Positions 57,875 to 64,000 of a stretch of 64,000 bases of DNA are shown here, one piece after another (positions within the stretch are counted from its first letter, which is position 1; every line of letters begins with the position of its first letter). A program made the position numbers and the translations under genes. The DNA comes from Daldinia sp. FL1419. Lineage: Eukaryota > Ascomycota > Sordariomycetes > Xylariales > Hypoxylaceae. Below the pieces are notes generated by a model. The model was not told the origin of the DNA. It saw only the letters and a list, made by a program, of their open reading frames with translations, and ran no database searches. Location of the stretch: the NCBI GenBank assembly GCA_025201765.1, contig MU623341.1:248001-312000 (forward strand), in the 5' to 3' direction.

Positions 57875-59707
57875 CTACTTCTTCTGCCTCTTGGTACTCT
57901 TATTGCTGCCGGCGCTCAGCACGCTGGCACTTCTCTTACGCCCATGACCGCTCTCCGGCCGACCCCCTTTATCCTCAACTCCATTCTCCGCACCCTTTTC
58001 GCTTGCGTTTGCGCCCTCACCGCTCTCGCCGTTAACGTCCCCGTTTGTTGTGCCGTTGGTGGCGGACGCCTCGCCATTTATCGCGTTGTCTTCTTTCTTG
58101 CCTGAGCCGTTTGTTGCAGTAGCACTATCTGATTCTTCAGGTCTACTCTCGTCTTCGGACTGTGGAGGAGCCAACGCTTTCTCGCGCTCCGCCTTCTTCG
58201 CTTTTTCGAGCCTGATCTCGGCGTCAATCTTGTCATTCATCTTGCGCATATCTAAGAGCACGCCGATGGAGTTGAGGAGCTTCTCCATTTCCTCTACTAC
58301 CGCCCTCGTAGGCATGTTGAGTCTGCTTGGTATATCCAGTTCGGCGAGGGTGTTGGTGATACGCTGATGTTGGGCATTACTCTTGGTTGTGAGAATCTTG
58401 TTTATTCGCTCGTAGCGGAACGTGGGTCCTGAGGGTAGGCGATCATGATGTGATACACCGTAAATTTGCTCTTCCTGTTCTGTAAGTTTCTTTCGTTCGG
58501 GCTGGGCACCTTTCTTGGCAGGACGTTCGGGACGCTCGCTGCCCCCGATAGAATCGCGGTGACCCGTTGATGAAGCTGCGATGCTCTCCCGGCGGGTTTC
58601 TGATATTGGTGTAGAGTTGGGGTGATTGGAAGGGTGAGCTGAAGGATGGGCTGATACCGGTGTGTTCGCACTGTTAGCCTCCATAAGTGACTTTCGTTTC
58701 TTAGTTTTGTCCACATTCATGAGATTCTGAAGAAGTGTTTGCAATCCAGCACTAGACTTGAACGCATTGATATCTTGCTCTGTCTGCGGGTAGTCAAGAC
58801 GGTTGTAAAGCTCCCGACGTTCTTGGTTGAGCTTCTCTTGGCGAGCCAGTATCCGTCGTACTTCAACAAGCAAAAGTTCTTCTTCTTGTGCCTCATCTCT
58901 AGACCTCGACAAGGCGTCTGCCGCAAACATCTTGCGTTTCGTCTCCGAGATAGGGTTAAAATTAGCCATGACCTCATGAAGCGAGAATTCGGCTTGCGTC
59001 ATGTATTGAACAGGCTTTTGGACGGCCATCATCTTTGCTGCAACTTCGTAATATCTTGCTTTCAGATCTTCCATAGTCCGTCCCTTGGTTGCCGGGACTA
59101 CAGCAGTCTTAGGATCAGTGCCGTCTGCCCCCTCGCCATTCGTCATACTCTCGTCCAACTTCGGCTGGTATTCGTATCTGTCCCATATCAGAGGCCACCG
59201 AAGGTCAAAGCTACGAGCGAGGTCGAATAAATAATCTGTTTCATCCTTGGTCCATTCATCGCTCTTTAAGTTGGAGTTATATTGATCGTCGCTGTATTGA
59301 GGAATGTCCACTTGTACGTTAAACTTGGCAAATCCCGAATCATCAAGCTCTATCGGCTTATCCTCTACCTTCGCCCCATTCCCTCCACTCTGCTCATCCT
59401 GCTTCCTCGTTTGATCTTCTGTCTGCTTCCTCCAGTGTCGCAAATGTAACGACTGGTCGATTCGCGCCGAGTTACGAAAAGGACGTAGTTCCCATCGTGC
59501 AGCTGGCTTTCTGCTACCAAATCGCCGCTTTTTAAATGTAGACAGCTCTGGTACAATTGCTATGGGGTTATCGCCTCCTAAGTTCTGCACCTCCCTCGCT
59601 AAACCTTTTAAATTATGTCGGGGAATGTTCGTCTTCTGCTTTTTGGTCGGTCGCGAGCCGGCATCAAGCGGGAGGTTAAGGACATCGCGGACATCGTGGG
59701 AAGCCAT
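57875..59707 (-). CDS. SWC4: Swc4, SWR1/NuA4 complex subunit (DMAP1 homologue), 610 aa
   Basis: Single-exon minus-strand frame from 59707. The N-terminus MASHDVRDVLNLPLDAGSRP and KKQKTNIPRHNLKGLAREVQ are family-typical. RRFGSRKPAARWELRPFRNS follows, then a SANT/Myb-like domain at about residues 145-185 (DEWTKDETDYLFDLARSFDL, RWPLIWDRYEY). The middle is a helical DMAP1 region (RRILARQEKLNQERRELYNR) and later TFRYERINKILTTKSNAQHQ and RAVVEEMEKLLNSIGVLLDM. The last 120 residues are low-complexity, acidic and Asn/Gly-rich, ending in a basic tail (STKRQKK). Swc4 is shared by SWR1 (H2A.Z deposition) and NuA4 (histone acetylation) and acts in the nucleus. It is divergent from the p24 gene. Confidence 0.95.
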   Translation of the reverse strand: MASHDVRDVLNLPLDAGSRPTKKQKTNIPRHNLKGLAREVQNLGGDNPIAIVPELSTFKKRRFGSRKPAARWELRPFRNSARIDQSLHLRHWRKQTEDQTRKQDEQSGGNGAKVEDKPIELDDSGFAKFNVQVDIPQYSDDQYNSNLKSDEWTKDETDYLFDLARSFDLRWPLIWDRYEYQPKLDESMTNGEGADGTDPKTAVVPATKGRTMEDLKARYYEVAAKMMAVQKPVQYMTQAEFSLHEVMANFNPISETKRKMFAADALSRSRDEAQEEELLLVEVRRILARQEKLNQERRELYNRLDYPQTEQDINAFKSSAGLQTLLQNLMNVDKTKKRKSLMEANSANTPVSAHPSAHPSNHPNSTPISETRRESIAASSTGHRDSIGGSERPERPAKKGAQPERKKLTEQEEQIYGVSHHDRLPSGPTFRYERINKILTTKSNAQHQRITNTLAELDIPSRLNMPTRAVVEEMEKLLNSIGVLLDMRKMNDKIDAEIRLEKAKKAEREKALAPPQSEDESRPEESDSATATNGSGKKEDNAINGEASATNGTTNGDVNGESGEGANASEKGAENGVEDKGGRPESGHGRKRSASVLSAGSNKSTKRQKK

Positions 59708-60604
59708 ATCGTGGAGCTATTATTGAAGTTTCCGATATTTTTGCCCTATTTGATCAATGGGAAGTAGGACTGCTACTAGTCGAGGAAGCAGCCTAAGTAC
59801 GAGATGCGAAAGGCGTTTAGAGGGCGGGAATTATTAGAAGGGTTAAACTATATACGCGTAATAACACATGGCAGAAGAATAATAAACAGAGCTTCTTCGA
59901 GATGGTTGGGATTTCTCGGCGCGCCTGATTGATGTTTGGCTTATTTAGAGTGGATGACGCTATTTTAACGTGGAAATAGAGGATCGCGCATCGAATTTTG
60001 GTGGTGTAAAAACGATGAAATTAAGACTACAAAATTATTTGAACCATATGCGTCAAAGAGGAAGTATCGAAAAACAGGGGCACATCATTGGAACTTTCCT
60101 TCCCACCTATCAAACCCGGGCACCAACCCACTAATAAACCTTCCACCGCTTCTGCATCCCGGGCATCTTGGCTTTTGTTTTTTAGACACGTGACTCGATA
60201 CATCTACATAGTATAGGCCTATAACTAGGCTTATCGATAACCATACTCCCTGCAAGTTTAGTGTGTGTTAATTACTGGGTCTCCTTTCTAGCAGTCCAGT
60301 CGGCTGGGCTTACCACTAACCACTCAGGTTTAGGCCACTACAGGTAGTAGCACTGTCAGTGACTCAGTACTGTCTTAACCCCTGTACAGGCCATTTTTTC
60401 GAACGTGGCACCTTGGGAAAGTTCCCGCGAGAGCTTCAAACGGTTGGCTTTTACGTTCCATAGTACCACTCAACATCCCTATTCGTCAACATCCAATATC
60501 TAACCATTCCACCCAACCTTAAACGAGCTCCAGAAAAATCAATTGAGAAGGAGAAGAATATAGTCGATTAAAATAAAATACAAACAAACACGCCGTCTTC
60601 AAAA
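59708..60604. promoter_or_regulatory. Divergent promoter region, SWC4 and p24 gene
   Basis: 897 bp between start codons. No defined motif; the last 60 bp before the p24 start are A-rich. Confidence 0.4.
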
Positions 60605-61522
60605 ATGAGGGCGCTTCTTCCCCTCCTGATGCTGGGCTCCGTCGCCCATGCGCTCTACTTCTACCTCGACGGCACCAACGCGAAATGTTTCTTTGAGGAA
60701 TTACCCAAGGACACGCTGGTTCTAGGTCACTACACGGCGGAAGAATGGGACGACAACATACATGCCTGGTCCAAGCACGACGGCATTAGCATCTACATCT
60801 CCGTCGACGTTAGTCCTACTCCCACAGTCTTGTTTTAGTTTGGTCGACGATGCGCCAGATATACCAATTGTAGCATAATCCACTAACCCTTTGTTCCAAG
60901 GAAATCTTCGACAACGACCACCGAGTAGTTTCGCAACGGGGTTCCTCATCTGGAAAGTTCACCTTCACGGCCGCCGAATCAGGCGAGCACAAGATCTGCT
61001 TCACGCCGAGCAGCAGCAGCGGTCGCCCCGGCTGGCTTTCTGCCTCCCAGCCCAACGGCGGCATCAAGCTAACCCTCGACCTCGCCATCGGCTCGTCTGA
61101 GATCGAGTCCACCGACAAGACCAAGCTCATGGATATTTCTCAGCGTGTTCGCGATCTTAACGCCCGCCTCCAGGATATTCGCCGCGAACAGATCTTCCAG
61201 CGGGTGAGTTTTTTATCCTCCCTACTTGACCCTTCCCGTTCTAGTTTGAAACGAAGAAGTGTGGAGGAGTGGGGGGAGGGGGAGGGAACCCGGCTCACTT
61301 TGGGCTGTACAAGATACGACTCGGATACCCAGAATGTAGCAGCACAGTACTAACCCGGCATGCAACTTATAGGAGCGAGAAGCTGAGTTCCGAGACCAAT
61401 CCGAATCCACCAACTCGCGTGTCGTTCGCTGGATGGTCATCCAGCTCGTCGTCCTCGGCATTACATGCGCCTGGCAGCTCTCTCATCTCCGGTCCTTCTT
61501 CATCAAGCAGAAGCTTACCTAA
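60605..61522 (+). CDS. p24 (emp24/gp25L) cargo receptor, alpha type (Erp1-like), 218 aa
   Basis: Three exons: 60605-60808, 60901-61203 and 61373-61522. Introns are 92 and 169 bp (GTTAGT..CAAG, GTGAGT..ATAG), all phase 0. A signal peptide is clear (MRALLPLLMLGSVAHA, cleavage before LYFYLDG). The luminal GOLD domain contains KCFFEELPKDTLVLGHY, DEIFDNDHRVVSQRGSSSGK and EHKICFTPSSSS, with the two family cysteines. A coiled-coil stalk follows (RVRDLNARLQDIRREQIFQR, EREAEFRDQSESTNSR). One membrane span (MVIQLVVLGITCAW) leads to a short cytosolic tail ending SFFIKQKLT; its KxKxx form is a COPI retrieval signal. p24 proteins cycle between ER and Golgi in COPII/COPI vesicles. The DHRVV segment and dilysine tail favour the alpha subfamily. 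Confidence 0.94.
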
Positions 61523-62760
61523 GAGAGAGTTTACGACCATCATGTTGTTATCAGTAGGTAAGGTGGAGTTCTGGATTCTAAACGAAAAGCTGTAGTAGTT
61601 AACGCAGCCTACGGTAAACGGGGGAAGAATTACGAAGAGAACGATGGATGGATCCGGGTGTTAATATTACGGCCGGTCTTCGTGTACTGATTACATACCC
61701 ATGTTGGAACGGAAAGCCGTCTATCATCAGATAGACTCACTAGTCCCATTGGAAGAATCTTACAGCTAAAACTTGGTGTGGATTTAGGGATAGGCTAGCA
61801 TGAGAATATGGTTACCATCAGTGTAAAGGCGACCAGACAACAGACAACGGACAAGTGCATATTAATATTATTACGGTATTGCTACTGGGTCAACATGATC
61901 TAGCGTCACATATTGGTCAAATGCGACATAAGTCCCAATGTATATCTCTTTGAATCAACATACGATGCAACGCTCGGCACCGAAATCATTACGAATCTCT
62001 TCTTTTCTGTCCTACACCTCCATCTACCAACACAACACCTCCTTACTTCTCGAGCACCGACTTCGAGATTCCCTCCTACTATTGCCACTCCGCTCTCTCC
62101 TTCCACCATATACTACTTCTGCTTAATACAAAACCCGTATCAACCCTCGGGTCCACCTTCCTCCCCTGCTTAATTATGAATGGTGTATAGAGGGATGGAT
62201 AAAAAAAACGAAACCCGATCCCAATGCTCGCCAACAGTGCAAATCCCACCAGCGCCGTGCTGCGCTCTACTAATTAAACGGCCTGTGTCTATCTCATAAA
62301 AACGAGAGTCGTGAAAGGAAAAAGATATTCATTCGTATCTCGGGTAACGCCAAGCCTTGATCCTAATAGGAAATCATGTATTCGAATGGCCGTCTTCCCG
62401 GGGCTCTGTAGGGGTATTATTCCGCAAATAATGCGCGGGGTTGATCCAGGCTGCAATTCAAGGCGTTGAAAGGTTGTTTATACCTCGGATACACGGTTCG
62501 AATGTGGCAGCACTATCGAGGCTCTTAGCCCGCGCAAGCAAAATCCATCGAGAAGACAAGTATAGAATGACACACAGCAACCAAGACTCGATAGGATGAA
62601 TACCTTAGACCAGGATGCATTAGTAGTAATAAAAATTGGCGCAGGAACTCCATCCGGTATCAGTTCTAGTCTATAAGATCGCTAGTATGCCACGCTACAT
62701 CGGGTTTAACCTGCAGTTTAATCAGCTCTATTATTCATTTATAGTTGAGCAATATTTAGA
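61523..62760. other. Convergent 3' region
   Basis: 1.2 kb between the p24 stop and the casein kinase stop. The 62-86 aa frames near 61.9-62.2 kb have no features. Confidence 0.6.
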
Positions 62761-63951
62761 CTAACCGCAGCAAAGGACCTTCATGAACTTTTGGAATCCT
62801 GTCGGTTGGGGCTCTGCGGCTATTCCATTGCCCGCGGCCGGGGATCCCATATTCGTTTGAGGTGCCATCCTCGTTGGTAAATTTTGGTTGCTGTTCTGGA
62901 ATTGGGCTTGGGTTGAAGGAGTTGGTGTAGCCATGTCCCGAAGGCCCCCCACCGCGCTACCTCGCTGCGCTCCCGTGGCGCCGAGGGCGTTTTGCCGGCG
63001 CTTGTCCGTCTGTCTGGCTGGAGACGGAGGTGGGGGCTGCGCGGCGTTTAAACGCTCGTGAGTAAGGCCGCCAGGGGTGTTGACACGAGATTGGTTGTGC
63101 ATCTCTCTGGCAGAAATGCCTGGCTGCTTGTTCGGGTTGTGGTAAGGCCCAGGCTTGTGCATAGCATCCCAGCCTTTTGAGGATTCCTTGCTAATCTTCA
63201 TCCAGTCATACTCGCCATCCTCCACCTCACCAGTGTTCTTGAGGGCCTGGGTGAATAGCTCACGTAAGTAGTCGTAGTCGGGAGTATCTTCGAAGCCAAG
63301 GTTCCTCACATACGTAAGGTACTTGTTGAATTCTTCTGGGAAACCTTCGCATAGATCCTTTATAGGTGTTGTCTGCTTCTTTTCACCAATCTTCTCGTAT
63401 TTCTGCTTGTTCGTTGCAGCCTTTAAGCCTTGCCACGGCAACCCACCACGAAGGAAGTACATGAACACATGGCCAAGAGCCTCGAGATCGTCGCGCCGGG
63501 ACTGTTCGCGTCCAAGATGAGTATTGATACTCATATATCGGGCAGTTCCAGACAACGACTTTCGCTCTCGATACGGAATGTGCTGCTTAGTCTTGGGGTC
63601 TCGGTACTGTTTGGCCATACCAAAATCGACGACGTGAATGACATTCGCGGCTTTGGTGCCAGGACGACCGATGAGGAAGTTGTCAGGCTTAATATCTCTA
63701 TAAATGAGATTCTTCTCGTGAATGGTTTGCACTCGGGAAAGCTATAGGCTCAGTTTAGTTTCCACACGTAATTGGTCTAGTAATTTTTGCAGGACGGTTT
63801 ACCATTTGCTTCGCTACCATCACAACCGTCTTGATAGTAAATCTTCGGTTACAGTGATCGAATAGGTCTTCCAACGAGGGTCCAAGCAAATCTATGACAA
63901 GAATGTTATGAAGTCCTTCCTGTCCAAAATAGTAGACATTAGGGATGCCAG
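62761..63951 (-). CDS. Casein kinase 1, membrane-anchored type (partial, 5' end outside window)
   Basis: Two complete exons are visible on the minus strand: 63951-63803 and 63741-62761, separated by a 61-bp intron (GTAAAC..ATAG, phase 0). The exon at 63951 begins just after a TTTCCTAG acceptor in phase 1, so upstream exons lie beyond the right edge. The kinase sequence runs GIPNVYYFGQEGLHNILVID, LLGPSLEDLFDHCNRRFTIK, then the catalytic loop LIYRDIKPDNFLIG, the DFG segment VVDFGMAKQYRD, and the CK1-specific SLSGTARYMSINTHLGREQS. A Gln/Pro/Asn-rich tail follows, ending FMKVLCCG. The two cysteines near the end resemble the palmitoylation site of yeast Yck1/Yck2, so I infer plasma-membrane anchoring. 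It is a Ser/Thr kinase; partners cannot be told. Confidence 0.93.
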
Positions 63952-64000
63952 CTAGGAAACGGGAGCGTGTTAGTTGCAGAAGCCACATTAGTATAGCATA

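Overview
The window is nuclear DNA of a filamentous ascomycete (Pezizomycotina). Genes are interrupted by short GT-AG introns of about 50-170 bp with CTRAC-like branch points. The products match filamentous-fungal families: MICOS subunit Mic12, UTP25, eIF3f, an R3H/SUZ protein, Swc4, Cwf18, Zn2Cys6 regulators and a Zn2Cys6-acetyltransferase fusion. The intergenic DNA carries many short TACCTAGGTA / GGTAGGTA runs. I associate that look with Sordariomycetes, possibly Xylariales, but this is only an impression.

Layout. 1-9.1 kb is gene-poor and decayed. It holds the broken C-terminus of a highly reducing polyketide synthase (about 860-1472), one plausible 65-aa Ser/Gly-rich ORF (2408-2605) and an unrecognised protein-like relic (5.1-6.1 kb). 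9.1-33.1 kb is a dense core of housekeeping genes: a 1254-aa serine-rich protein with four repeated DFIR-PP motifs, a histidine-rich protein, MIC12, mitochondrial L17, UTP25, eIF3f, an R3H/SUZ RNA-binding protein, a zinc-knuckle/RS protein, splicing factor Cwf18 and a mitochondrial PPR protein. 34-43.4 kb holds a Zn2Cys6 regulator, tRNA-Ala(AGC), a GNAT acetyltransferase, an intron-containing tRNA-Arg(TCG), and a decayed pair: a zinc-cluster regulator with three zinc cysteines changed to tyrosine, next to a UbiX/PAD1 flavin prenyltransferase carrying a stop codon. 43.4-53.4 kb is essentially a gene desert. 53.5-64 kb returns to housekeeping genes: the Zn2Cys6-maltose/galactoside acetyltransferase fusion, SWC4, an alpha-type p24 cargo receptor and a membrane-type casein kinase 1 cut by the right edge.

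How the genes relate. Several neighbours are divergent pairs of related function: MIC12 with mitochondrial L17 (both mitochondrial), and UTP25 with eIF3f (ribosome biogenesis and translation initiation). The zinc-knuckle/RS gene and Cwf18 are convergent neighbours, both linked to mRNA processing.

The most interesting single observation is in the zinc-knuckle gene. The only canonical-class splice sites that restore the CX2CX4HX4C zinc knuckle are AT-AC (donor ATATGT, branch TACTAAC, end CAC). The nested GT-AG pair gives a short truncated product. Other points of interest are the RIP-like Cys-to-Tyr changes in the dead regulator, the H2A-like helix and repeated motifs of the 1254-aa protein, and the histidine-rich protein. 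No mobile element, CRISPR array or rRNA was recognised.
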